From: Turnera subulata
Lineage: Eukaryota > Streptophyta > Magnoliopsida > Malpighiales > Passifloraceae
Assembly (NCBI GenBank): GCA_028386065.3
Contig: JAKUCV010002368.1
Coordinates: 240,478 to 304,477 of the forward strand
Reading direction: 5' to 3'
DNA: 64,000 bases
In this document: positions 32,468-43,732 of the stretch, piece by piece
Layout of the letters: each line of letters opens with the position of its first letter
Numbering within the stretch: the stretch's first letter is position 1
Program-made: the position numbers and the translations under genes
The notes under the pieces: model-generated
What the model was told of the DNA's origin: nothing
Seen by the model: the letters and a program-made list of their open reading frames with translations, nothing else
Database searches by the model: none

Positions 32468-33577
32468 CATAAGTGAGAGTGCTCAAAATACCAAATGCAA
32501 GAAACTCATTCTTGCTACAACAGCAATAGTCATACAAGGAAATAGGACCGTGCGACCGGCATACTGTGAGAGTGAAATGCTATACACCTGTTAGGGATAT
32601 ATAGCCTCTCGTCGAGAAGAAACCTGCAAGTAGATCAGAAAGTACGCTAGTGCCCCAGATCATCTGAATCACATTAGAAAACATCCATAGGATCTCGTCC
32701 ATCAAGACGTGACGCAAAGCAACGTAATGCAACGTAATGCAAAGCAATGCAACGCAAATGTATTCACAATTATAACCGTACGTTATAACTGGTGCACCGG
32801 TGAATACAAGACTAATATGATTCCGTCTATGACCTTCCTCTTCTCACGATTCCCTTGACCCGGCTCAACTCGCTTTTCTAGACATGCCCCGCCAGACCAA
32901 ATCTATATACATGGTCCTTAGGCAACATACTAAGATAGCGACCATCAAACCGAATCTCAAGTCTCTCATAGGAGTACTAAGGGTACATAAGGTAGAGCCA
33001 TCATAGAAGCTCCGAGTCTCACACAGCTAGAAGTCGAGATCACACTCTAGCTAACCCGTGGTCGACAAAACGCACACATGGTATGAAACATGTACTACAG
33101 CATTTTCTCCTTTCCCATGGAGCGTATGTCTTTTCCTCATAAGGAATGCTGTACAGATGATAGTTTAGATACCTTGTGTATCCTAAACCCGAGTTTCTTG
33201 ATCTACTCAACAACCTTGAACTCGCATCTGGCCCACAAAGTAGACTGAATGAACATATTCATTCTTAGAATGACCTTATTTGCCATTCTCAACCGACGTA
33301 TATGTATTTTTAAACCGTTCGCTCTCAAACTGTCCATATGAAAATTTAGCTTAAAACTCGTCTCATCTCCACTTATCACCAAGATAAGGAGGCGATTACC
33401 CGTGTGAGAGGGCTAACCTTTCGTCTACTCGACATACATCATAAAAGAATGTAGAATGTACTCAACATCCAATCAATGACAACAACATATATGCATAAAC
33501 CCGACTTTATTGATCATCAAAATAAAATGTCAAAACAGTCATGTGAACATGTGGGAAATAACAACAGAACGTAGTAC
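32468..33577. other. Copia C 3' untranslated region
   Basis: About 1.1 kb between the end of RNase H and the polypurine tract. It contains short iterations of AATGCAACGTAATGCAA (32710-32760). No extra open frame is convincing. Confidence 0.6.
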
Positions 33578-33952
33578 TCATAATCTACATAGCCCCTGAG
33601 ACCTAATGTGTTTCACAAACACATCTCTAGGTACAGGCTTAGTCAACGGATCTGCTAACATATCCCCAGTAGATAAATACTTCACGTTCACCACCCTACG
33701 TGTAACCATGTCTCTAGCATAGTTATACTTGATATCTATGTGTTTGGTCTTGCAGTGGAACTTGGGGTCTTTCGTCGAGGAAATTGCAGACTGACTATCA
33801 CAGTAAATCAGTACCGGGTCGGTGTCTCCTGCAAGATCCATGAGACGCTCCAAGAACCTCTTGAGCCAAACACCCTCCTGAGCAGCTGAAGCAAGAGCCA
33901 CGTACTCTGCTTCCATCGTGGACAAGGATACACACGATTGTTTCTTACTGCT
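33578..33952 (-). CDS. Copia C RNase H C-terminal part
   Basis: The open frame reads STMEAEYVALASAAQEGVW, LIYCDSQSAI, KHIDIKYNYARD and ADPLTKPVPRD, ending GLCRL and stop at 33578. These are the standard Ty1/Copia RNase H motifs. The upstream part is lost in the N gap, so it cannot be judged whether it is in frame with RT. Confidence 0.85.
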   Translation of the reverse strand, partial: SSKKQSCVSLSTMEAEYVALASAAQEGVWLKRFLERLMDLAGDTDPVLIYCDSQSAISSTKDPKFHCKTKHIDIKYNYARDMVTRRVVNVKYLSTGDMLADPLTKPVPRDVFVKHIRSQGLCRL

Positions 33953-34843
33953 NNNNNNNNNNNNNNNNNNNNNNNNNNNNNNNNNNNNNNNNNNNNNNNN
34001 NNNNNNNNNNNNNNNNNNNNNNNNNNNNNNNNNNNNNNNNNNNNNNNNNNNNNNNNNNNNNNNNNNNNNNNNNNNNNNNNNNNNNNNNNNNNNNNNNNNN
34101 NNNNNNNNNNNNNNNNNNNNNNNNNNNNNNNNNNNNNNNNNNNNNNNNNNNNNNNNNNNNNNNNNNNNNNNNNNNNNNNNNNNNNNNNNNNNNNNNNNNN
34201 NNNNNNNNNNNNNNNNNNNNNNNNNNNNNNNNNNNNNNNNNNNNNNNNNNNNNNNNNNNNNNNNNNNNNNNNNNNNNNNNNNNNNNNNNNNNNNNNNNNN
34301 NNNNNNNNNNNNNNNNNNNNNNNNNNNNNNNNNNNNNNNNNNNNNNNNNNNNNNNNNNNNNNNNNNNNNNNNNNNNNNNNNNNNNNNNNNNNNNNNNNNN
34401 NNNNNNNNNNNNNNNNNNNNNNNNNNNNNNNNNNNNNNNNNNNNNNNNNNNNNNNNNNNNNNNNNNNNNNNNNNNNNNNNNNNNNNNNNNNNNNNNNNNN
34501 NNNNNNNNNNNNNNNNNNNNNNNNNNNNNNNNNNNNNNNNNNNNNNNNNNNNNNNNNNNNNNNNNNNNNNNNNNNNNNNNNNNNNNNNNNNNNNNNNNNN
34601 NNNNNNNNNNNNNNNNNNNNNNNNNNNNNNNNNNNNNNNNNNNNNNNNNNNNNNNNNNNNNNNNNNNNNNNNNNNNNNNNNNNNNNNNNNNNNNNNNNNN
34701 NNNNNNNNNNNNNNNNNNNNNNNNNNNNNNNNNNNNNNNNNNNNNNNNNNNNNNNNNNNNNNNNNNNNNNNNNNNNNNNNNNNNNNNNNNNNNNNNNNNN
34801 NNNNNNNNNNNNNNNNNNNNNNNNNNNNNNNNNNNNNNNNNNN
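33953..34843. other. Assembly gap (891 N)
   Basis: Replaces most of the RT domain of Copia C, including its expected active site. Open frames across it are artefacts. Confidence 1.
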
Positions 34844-37581
34844 TTCCCAATAGCTTTGCGTCCTACTGGAAGATCAACCAACTCCCAAACGTTGTTAACT
34901 CGCATGGATTCCATCTCATCCTGCATCGCTTTTGTCCATTTTTCCTTGGAAGGGCTTGAGAGGGCCTCTTTTACATTCCGAGGCTCATTGTCATCTTGTA
35001 AGAGCGACATAAAGAGTTCACCGCCTTCGATGTCAAATCGTCAACGAGGAGTCTTTATGCGTGAACCACGTCGCACACGTGACTCATTGACCCCATCTGG
35101 TACAATATGGCTCCCACTCGGATCAAGGACATCTGCTTCACACCCACTTGGAGGGAGATCTACCCCGTCACTCCCACTCGGAATAACAGGATTACCTTCA
35201 TTCGCACCTGATGATGACGGACCAGGCTGGTGAGGAATCAACTGATCATCATCTGTCAAAATCCTCCCACTCGAATGAAGTGATCCTTGATCAATATTCT
35301 CAAACAAAGATAGGTCTTGACCTACCTCACCCTTCTTAGGAAACTCATTCTCTAAGAATGCGACATCCCGAGACTCAAATTCAGTTACACTCCCACTGTC
35401 TTGCATACCTATAAACACATAACCTTTAGAGGTTTCTGAGTACCTTATGAAGATACTTTTCTTTCCTCTCGGGCCTAATTTGCCATGCTGATGAGAGGAA
35501 TCATGTGTATAGGCAGCGCACCCCCAAGGTCGTAAAACACTTAGGTCGGGTTGTCGTCCTGTCCATAACTAATATGGAGTGGTTGCAACTGATTTGGTAG
35601 GCACTTGGTTGAGAATGTAAGTCACTGTCAATAAGGCATCACCCCAGAAGGAGATAGGCAACTGAGCCTGTGCCATCATTGACCTTACCATCTCAAGAAG
35701 CGTTCTATTACGCCTTTCCGCAACACCGTTTTGTTGAGGAGTGTAAGGAATAGTCAATTGATGAACTATGCCCTTAGCATCACAAATATCCTTGAATTGG
35801 GTCGATAAGTATTCACGGCCATGATCTGTTCGTTATGCCTTTATCTTACGATCCAATTGATTTTCCACTAAGCTCATATAGCTTTGGAAGCATCTTAATG
35901 CTTCGGACTTGTGGGAAATCAAGTAGACATAACCAAAACGGGTATAGTCATCGATAAATGTGATAAAATAATACGCTCCGTGCCTGGCCCGAACATTCAT
36001 GGGTCCACAGATGTCTGAATGGACTAGCTGTAAAGGAGACTCGGCCCTAGTGGCTACTTTTCCGAAGGGTTTTCTTGCCGATTTTCCAGCTAGACAACAT
36101 TCACAAGTAGACATATCCACATGTGAGATGCTAGGAAGCAAACTTTGCTTTGCTAACCGTTGCATTCTTTGTTGGCCAATATGACCTAGTCTAGCATGCC
36201 ATGTGTTTATGTCAACATCACAAGTACGCGAAGCAATAAACATGGAAAAACAAGCATTATTATTGAAAGAGGACTCATCCAAATCCATAACATAAAAACC
36301 TCCGGTCAAATATCCATAACCGAATAAAACAGAATCCAGAGTTAACTTAACAAAATTGTCATGAAATAACAAAGTGTAGCCCAAACTCAATAAGTTCTTA
36401 ACAGAAATAACATTTCGTCGAATCGATGGTGCATATAGGACATCGTGTAAGATCAGGCTTTGGCCACCACGCAGGACTAACTTGCATGATCCAATGCCTT
36501 CGACAGCAACCCTTGTGTTGTTGCCTACATATATCCATTTAGCTCCATGTGAAATCCGGCGAAATTCAACATAGGCATCACGTTCCCGCGCTATGTGGTC
36601 CGTGGCTCCTGAGTCTACAATCCACAAAGGATTAGATTCAGTGAGAAATACAGAACTAGAAACACAAAGTTCACTAGTTAAGGCGGTTGAAAATACCTTT
36701 CTTTTTGGCGCAGTGCAAGTACTGGAGTAGTGACCCTTCTGGTTACAATTATAGCACTTCACACGTGCCATGTTGGTATTTTTCGGGCGCCTTCTTTTGC
36801 CCTGTTGGTCTGCCTTAGGCTTCCCCTTTGGCTGAGTTGGCTTCATCTTCTTTTCCCAGGGTTTCTTGCGAGAACCACCCTTGGCCTTGGAAGTTGCCAT
36901 ATGCAACTCAGCTTGAGGCTTGCCAGCCTCAATCCGATCTTCCTCTAGCTCAAGGTGTTTCCGGACATCTTCCAGATTGTTGATCCTCACATTGTGGGTG
37001 AGATGCATTTTCATCTGTTCCCACTGATCTGGTAAAGAACGTATGGCTGCTTGGATCTGCTGTTCATCAGTAAGAACATGGCCCGAATTCCTTAACTCCC
37101 TGATCATATTGGCCATATGCCTCATATGCTGTCTCATAGTATGAGCAGGGTTCTTCTTATAGGAATCGAACTTGATTGTCAAGGATCGAAGCTTAGTCAC
37201 AGACAGAGTGCTGTAACTATTCTTCAACTTGTCCCAGATTTCCTTTGCAGTCTGGAGATCCTTGCAATCTAAGAAGATATCTTCTCCTACTGCACTCAAC
37301 AACGTACGTCGAGCAGCAGAATCCTTCTTCTTCCAAGCATCATACGTGGCACGGTCAGCCCTATGCTTATCCGTGGTGCCAGCTTCAGGCTCATTCATGA
37401 CTTGGTTGATGGCTTCCAGAGCCTCTTGCTCTTCCAGCACATACTGAATTTTTACGCTCCATATAGCGTAATTATCGCCATTGAGCTTCAACCCTTTGTT
37501 GAGCTCCGCGATGATAGCTGTGGTAGCAGCTGCAGTCATGCTATATAAAAAATAGGATGAACAAAGTTTAATGAGAATCAT
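34844..37581 (-). pseudogene. Copia C gag-protease-integrase and RT start, with nonsense codons
   Basis: The first open stretch is 37581-35833; the likely start is MTAAATTAII at 37539. Gag is followed by a CCHC knuckle (CYNCNQKGHYSSTC, about residue 275), protease VDSGATDH (about 318), the integrase zinc region (WHARLGH...CECC, about 462-497) and Asp in VHSDICGP (about 523). A TAA breaks it before RTDHGREY. The next block, 35757-35569, has [10 protein letters not shown] with the catalytic Glu, then another stop. 35418-35041 holds the integrase C-terminal and acidic linker, then a third stop. The RT start (KWTKAMQDEMESM, VWELVDLP) runs into the gap. At least three nonsense codons make it defective. 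Confidence 0.9.
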
Positions 37582-37829
37582 ACTTGTATAACTAAAACAC
37601 GCAGGGATTTAGATGTTCACATTGCATATATGTTGTGTAGCAAAAAAAAAAAAATTTGTAATCAATGAGGCTAATAAATTAAAGTACAACTAGGAGTCGA
37701 GAGTTCACTATGTTCCCAATCATCGTCCTTAAAGTAAATACATAAAAGGAATTAGCCTAATTAATTATATAATTTTTTTTTATTTTTTGCTATTTTTATC
37801 CTTTGCCTTAACTTATTAAAGCATATAAC
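37582..37829. other. Copia C leader, gag-proximal part
   Basis: AT-rich untranslated sequence between gag and the palindromic minisatellite, with A- and T-runs and no open frame of note. Confidence 0.6.
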
Positions 37830-37832
37830 GAC

Positions 37833-38232
37833 ATGTTAAACATAATCAACATATCATTGAAAACATGTTAAACAAATTAACATGAAGGCACAAGAATGTT
37901 AAACTAATTAACATGTGTGCTTAAGGATGTTAATCAAGTTAACATTATTGTATAATTATGTTAAACTAATTAACATTAATACTTAAGTATGTTAAACAAA
38001 TTAACATATTAAACAAATTAACATTTAATGCTTAGATATGTTAAACAAATTAACATTTTAAACTAAGTTAACATTAATGCTTAGGTATGTTAAACAAATT
38101 AACATATTAAACAAATTAACATTAATACTTAGGTATGTTAAACAAATTAACATTTTAAACTAAGTTAACATTAATGCTTAGGTATGTTAAACAAATTAAC
38201 ATATTAAATAATAATGCATAGGTATGTTAAAA
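37833..38232. repeat. Palindromic minisatellite in the Copia C leader
   Basis: ATGTTAA starts at 37833, 37865, 37896, 37927, 37958, 37989, 38038, 38087, 38135, 38184 and 38224. Most are followed by a short spacer and TTAACAT, giving inverted pairs. The period is 31 bp for the first five intervals and then 48-49 bp, where an extra TTAAACnAAnTTAACAT unit is included. Confidence 0.9.
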
Positions 38233-38539
38233 AAAATTAATGGTAATTTGTTGGTGTTTAACCATTTAATTCGTTGAACCCATTTTTACTCCTTTTTGAA
38301 AAAAACTTTCCAAAAAAAAGGTTTGAAATTTGAATGCCATAATGGCTGATTACAAATTTTAAAAAAAAGGGTATTAAAGGAGTAATAAGGAGTAATATGC
38401 ATTAAGGAGTAATAATGGCTGGTTATAGCTTTCATTACCAAAGAAAAAAAACGTGGTAATAGGAGGAATTAAAAAGGCTGATTATTCGGATTGATTGGGG
38501 CAATTAGTGTAGAAGACCGTTTGTCATTTATTGCCCCAA

Positions 38540-39060
38540 AGAAAAACTTTTCTCCCTCCCCCTTTATTTTTCCTTGATTTTTTGCAGGAGAAGCCGCCGC
38601 CCCTCCCGCCGCCCCGAGCCACCACTGCGACGAGCGATTCAACACCAGGCCGAGCAGGTTGTTCCGCCCAGCGCCGTACCACGTCGCCCCCGCTGCGGCC
38701 AGAGGTTGCAGAGGTGACAGCTGCCGGACACGCGAACAGATCGCGCGCCCTCTCCGTCCACTCCTGCCAGCCCAGAAGACCGACGAGGACGCAGCGGCAC
38801 CGAGCAACTCGACGACGACAAACGCCGCCTCGCCTTCTCCGGCAGCTCTGCTCGCCCGTGGTCAGCCAGTGGAGTTCGTCGTGCAGCCGTCAGCCGCCCG
38901 ATCTTGCTCCGCCGTTGCAGGCCATCCACCCGGAACAGGGTACCGCGGGTTCGTCTCGCAGCGAAAGAAAGAGGTCAGTCGCGCAGCCCCCTCCGGCCTC
39001 CGTCACTGCCATGTGCAGCAACTCTTGACCCGTCCGCCGCCGTGTGCAGCAAAGGTGGGT
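38540..39060. other. GC-rich exon-like block inside the Copia C leader
   Basis: Composition jumps from AT-rich to GC-rich at about 38585 and back at about 39058. On the plus strand, antisense to Copia C, the block is preceded by a pyrimidine tract ending TTTTTTGCAG and followed by AAAGGTGGGTTTT, resembling a 3' and a 5' splice site. Open frames exist on both strands (for example 38531-39028 plus, Pro/Arg/Ser-rich) but no domain is recognised. It could be a captured host exon or a normal GC-rich leader. Confidence 0.4.
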
Positions 39061-39624
39061 TTTTTTTTTATTTTTGTTACAACCATACATATCCAGTTGT
39101 TTTCATACTGGTTTATTGTCTATTAGTTGTTGTATATGTATTGGTTGATCGAATAAAAACGTTAGGAGGGGCTGAATGAATCGACCGGAGGCCGGGAAAT
39201 TGCTCCTCGGTCAAGCCCGATTTACCTTTTTTTTTTATAGATAATCTGTATATTTCTATGTTCATTATCTTCATGTACTAGTGTAAAGGGTCATCAAACA
39301 CATAACTGATTTCTTTGTTCCCTAATTCACAGTTCTAGTACATGTTTGATTAACACAGAAAAAATACAGAGAATACATAATAAAAAAAATGCCTCATATA
39401 TATTTTTTTTTAGACAACACAGCAAGGATACATGGCTCACACATGCCTTAATTCTTCATTTGACTAAAACAAACGTTTGCAATTTATTCATGTAAATTAC
39501 ACAATTACAGTAAACATATTTTACCATTTCTTGTTTTAGGCAAAAAAAAAAAGCATGTAAACATGTGAATCATACAAAAAAATAGGCATTTGATTGGAAA
39601 CTTAGACCAGAGATAAAGACTCTA
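39061..39624. other. Copia C leader, PBS-proximal part
   Basis: AT-rich untranslated sequence with homopolymer runs; no convincing coding or structured feature. Confidence 0.6.
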
Positions 39625-39637
39625 GGCTTCGCTACCA
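39625..39637 (-). other. Primer binding site of Copia C
   Basis: On the minus strand TGGTAGCGAAGCC lies one base from the 5' LTR end. It differs by one base from the PBS of Copia B. Confidence 0.65.
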
Positions 39638-39638
39638 A

Positions 39639-40017
39639 TGAGGGAAAACATATATTTCCTGAATGAAATAAATTAGGACACCTACTTGGAGTCCTAGCAG
39701 CGGAAGCAAACAGGTCTTGGAGTCCAGGTCTTGATCTACCGGTCGTGAAGGGTTGTCACGGTGTATCGGAGCAACCCTTGTAGTCTCCACGGCCTAAACC
39801 TCTCTTCTCTATAGCTGTGTATATGGTATATGTGGGTGTAATCTAGCCACCCTATGTATGTAATGTTCTTGGTATTTGTGCCATAGAACAACATGTATAT
39901 ATAGGAGGCAACTAGGGTTACAGGAGGCAACTAGGGTTACTGGTGAGCACCCAACTTATGAGTGGACCTAGTGGGCCCTACTACCTCAAGTGGGCCTCCA
40001 TACAACATAACCCAACA
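39639..40017 (-). repeat. 5' LTR of Copia C
   Basis: 379 bp, near-identical to the 3' LTR. It carries a 20-bp tandem duplication of AGGAGGCAACTAGGGTTAC (about 39902-39941) that accounts for its extra length. On the minus strand it begins TGTTGGGTTATG and ends TTTTCCCTCA. Confidence 0.9.
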
Positions 40018-41762
40018 ATACCAACAGATGAAAGTTCGCGACATATGATCCGTTAATGTTTTGATTAAGAAAATTTCGAACAAGCACATAGGATACCTTT
40101 TACTAAATTACCAATAATCTGAACAACCAAGTGATGACCGGTTTCGATTCTCAGCCCACATTAGGATCTCGTTTCTTAGTTATGAGCACTGATCAACGTT
40201 AATGATCCACCTAGCATTAAATGAAAATTTCAATTTACCACTATATCAACATTAAACTATAGTACGTAGTATTAGGTACTGTCGGTGGCGGGTACATATT
40301 ATGGCTACATTTCAATTTACCACTATGTCCACGTTAAAATATAGTACGTAGTATTAGGTACTGTCGATGGCGGGTATACATGGTTCCGCTATGCTGAGGG
40401 CAGTTGGGTTAGAATTTATGTCAAAGGAGCATACGTTTAGCCTACCAACGAGTAAATTCAGCTTGTCCTCGTCCAAGGATACATATGCCAGGGGACATAC
40501 AATAATTAAGGATTATTACAATTCTGAGTTCGATGAGGAGACTGATACATAGGCTTACAATTTATTATGTGTGTATGGCACTCAACGAACGGGGTGTTCA
40601 GATGACTAATATTGAATGAGCCATGTTAACTATATATACTATAGTTAAATTATATGCTTAGTGCAAGTTCGATAGTCCTCTGAAAATTCCCTTTTTATGC
40701 TTAGTGTCATAAGAAAACATTGCATTTTGGGAGAACTATTTACTCTGGTTACCAATCGTCCTGTTCAGAGGAAACAGGACAAGAAACGGAGGAATGCACT
40801 GAAAGAGGACAATTAAAGATAGAGTATGGTTAGCATGGTCCGCGCTTGGATTCTTCACTGCTGGAATTATAAACCAAATGACAATCTGCCAAATTAAAAA
40901 AAAAAAAATCAAGAAACATATATAACTGTTGAGCACCATAATCGTGGTTGTTTCACTCACACAATCAAACACAAACACAATCAGAATCAAAAAAGAGATG
41001 CAAAAGACACAAGGATTTAGGCCAATTAATATTGTCATTTTCATAGGCCGGAGGGCTATATTTCCCTTATACATTTGAAATATGGACAGTAATAACGCAT
41101 TTTTAGAAAGTCACGGCCATAATTGGCAAAAAGGGCCACCTTTATATTCATCAATACAAATTCCCATAACATCAGACTGGAATACGATCAAAGGATTAAT
41201 AATTCTATTTTAACCCGGCTTCAGACGCAGTCAACTTATAGTCATTCAGTATGCTTGCGGCCAATGGCGATCGACCAACACTTCATCCCACTGGTGCCAG
41301 CAAATGGGATCACTTTAACCCATTTCAAGCCTAAAGCTGACAATAGCCCAGCTATTAATACTTAATGGCAAGGAATTAGAAGTTGTATGGAGGATTTCCC
41401 AGGGGACTCAAATTAAGATATATTTTATTGTTAACCAAACATAAAAGGCATTGGATTTTAGTTTTGAAGGGGTGAGTTTTCTTGAAAGTGTGTGTCAAGT
41501 AATTTTCAAATCTGATAGTTGTCGTAAAGGAGCTTATTTTTATGATAGAGTTAATGTTATGACGTCGGGATGTGGTTAAGTATTTTTGCTAGAGGGGCAT
41601 AAGTTGTTGAGTCTTTTGTTAGGTTAAACATACCGAGCATCCTTAACCACCATCCATTATAATCGGGTACCATTTTATACTAGAATTTATTATATTAACC
41701 TTGGGCTAAACTGGTTGCTAAATTAGTATGCAAGTAAAGTGTTCAAGGGCTAATTAAACTCT
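40018..41762. other. Intergenic sequence, no gene recognised
   Basis: Apart from the 82-bp duplication at 40228, I see no domain or RNA gene. A plus-strand open frame of 61 codons at 40367-40552 is not recognised. The phrase AGGGGCATAAGTTGTTGAGTC near 41592 matches the post-PBS leader of the element at 60752 (near 62118), so a small Gypsy leader fragment is likely. Confidence 0.45.
40228..40380. repeat. 82-bp tandem duplication
   Basis: TTTCAATTTACCACTAT starts at 40228 and 40310. Both copies continue through TATAGTACGTAGTATTAGG and TACTGTCGRTGGCGGGTA with a few substitutions. Confidence 0.88.
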
Positions 41763-41966
41763 CGAGGGAAGCTGAGTCCCAGGTACATCGGGTCGTATGA
41801 GATCGTTGAAAGGGTTGGACCCTTGGCATACAGATTGTTTTTACCTGAGGAGCTGTCACGAATTCATGATGTGTTCCATGTCTCCATGTTGAGAAGATAT
41901 CGACTCGATCTGAGCCCTGTTATGACAACAGCAGATGTTGATGCGGATTTTACGGACCAAAGTTAG
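41763..41966 (+). pseudogene. Gypsy integrase C-terminal fragment
   Basis: The frame reads RGKLSPRYIGSYEIVERVG, then RLFLPEELSRIHDVFHVSML and a stop at 41964-41966. This is the well-known C-terminal integrase segment of plant Ty3/Gypsy elements (RGKLSPRY, HDVFHVSML). Everything upstream is missing. It directly abuts LTR sequence at 41967, so the untranslated region, polypurine tract and LTR start have been deleted. Confidence 0.9.
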
Positions 41967-43732
41967 AATTTTTCGGGTCCAGAAATCTTCAGAAAAGTCG
42001 GGTTTATTCTCGAGGGAACAGACCAGAAATAAAGGTAATGGGGTACATTAGTTATTTTCTGGTTCAGATAGAGCACGCTTCACATGAGCAGCTCAATTAT
42101 GCAGACTGTGAGCCGTCTTTTCCTGTGTCGCTCGTGCCTTGCCTTTTCCTGTAATACCCGTGCCTTACCAGTGTTATGCACCGCCTATAAAAACGTGCTC
42201 TCCAGTCTTCCCAGTGCACACCACCACCATCAACTTCTTCTTTCTGCCCTGCAAACTCCAAACCTAGTATTCCCTTCCTCCTGCTAAACCTGCACCAGCA
42301 GAACCACCCAGTGCAAACCTCTCAAAACCAAAACCAGAAAAAGAAAAGAGGGACAAACACACTCCAGCCTCAAAACTACGTCGTTTTGAGCAACCCCTAA
42401 CACCCCTTCTTCTCTTTCCTTCTTTTCTTTCTTCCCTGTGAACCGCCTCCACCAACAACCCGAACCACCACCTGTAGCCTCACGCACTGCCACCATCTTC
42501 TTCCCATCCTCTTCTCCTTCTCCTCCTCGTCCTGCTCGACAACTGTCACCACCGCGTCCCCTTCTTCACGCGACGACCGACTAGAGCAACGAAGTCGCGA
42601 CCTCGAGCAGCTGCAGCTGTCGCCTCGTCGCCGCCTCCTCGCACCGGTGTTTCCGCCCTTGTCGCGCCGCCACCTGCAACGCCGCCCTCACAGCAAGGAG
42701 TTGATAACGAACAGTTCCCTTAGGAACCGGCTGTGGAACCTGCCGAGGAGTTCTATAACTGACAATCGACTAAGGTGAGGATGGATAACCCTTGATATGC
42801 TGCATGTAATACCTGGTTGTGTTTTGTTGTTCGATTGAACTGTTGTGTGCTGTTATATTGTTGATTATGGATATGGAGCTGTTGAGGGTATCGTTTGTTA
42901 ACTGTGAACAAGAGTTGAATAACTTGAGTAATTGATTACTAGAAATTGTGATTGAGAAGGTGTACTGGAATAATAATGACTTAAAGTGTCATGTGGAAAG
43001 TAGTGGTACGATTAGATGGTTAGAGGCTAATCCTGTGGTGGCCATGATCGGGTTCTTGTGTAAGGATGTTGATCCATGGTTTGAGTTTTGGGATGTTGAT
43101 CCCGGGTTTTGGTTTGATCTGGCACCCGGTATTAGTTAATAACCTGGTACGACCCTAGCTTGTCCAGTGACGGGGCCCGGATATTAAAATTGGAAAAGTT
43201 AATTGTCTCTTAGCTTTTCTGCAGCCTTGATCAGTGTTGTCTTTGTATAGTTACGGTTGTTACCTGTAGTATTATGGTTGCCTGTATATCTCTGTTTATC
43301 CATGATTGTGCTTAAATGTACCGGTGAGCGTTTCGGACTCACCCCTCGCCTGCGTGGTTTCATCACGTAGGTTAAGTTTGCTCGTAGTACAGGTACGATG
43401 TACGACGGCTGCTGCATTCTTCTCCGCCTGACTCCGGATCAATACCTCCGCTGCATGTGCATATAAGACTTTCACTGCTATAATATATATGTCGTTGTGT
43501 TGCTATATTGCCTCTGTTGCTGTATCATATGTTTTCTGCTGCTGCTGTTAAGCTTTGGAGTGTGTTGCTTGAATAATGGCTCCCAAGTATGGGTGACAGA
43601 TAATATCTTGGATCTTCTGTTGTATTTGGATTTGATGTTGTATTTTGACTACGATGTACTGTCTGTTCTATCAATAAGAATAGTTTCGGCACGTATTTAC
43701 TGTGACTGATAAATACGGGTCGGGGTGTTTCA
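41967..43732 (+). repeat. 5'-truncated 3' LTR of Gypsy fragment J (long-LTR family 1)
   Basis: Ends CGGGTCGGGGTGTTTCA like the LTRs at 9328 and 55546. It carries the same landmarks: GGATGTTGATCC and GGGATGTTGATCCC dyads (43064-43075, 43090-43103), CTAGCTTGTCCAGTGACGG, and GGTGAGCGTTTCGGACTCACC. A minus-strand GA-rich/CT-rich promoter-proximal part (42210-42560) is GC-rich. The LTR start is deleted and no target duplication can be tested. Confidence 0.8.

Larger units (their letters stand above)
32096..40017 (-). mobile_element. Copia element C, complete structure (minus strand)
   Basis: LTRs at 32096-32454 (3') and 39639-40017 (5') bound PBS, leader, gag-pol and polypurine tract. They are flanked by a perfect 5-bp duplication ATACC (32091-32095 and 40018-40022). 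Total length is 7922 bp including an 891-N gap. The LTRs are nearly identical; the main difference is a 20-bp tandem duplication in the right one. Despite this apparent youth, pol carries several stops. It is a different Copia family from A/B, with short LTRs. Confidence 0.93.

Noticed and set aside
33808..35233. Long open frames across 33953-34843
   Set aside because: Also gap artefacts; only the flanking RNase H and RT-start segments are real.
38531..39028. 165-codon plus-strand frame rich in Pro, Arg and Ser
   Set aside because: Competing frames of similar size exist on both strands of the same GC-rich block; kept only as a possible captured exon.
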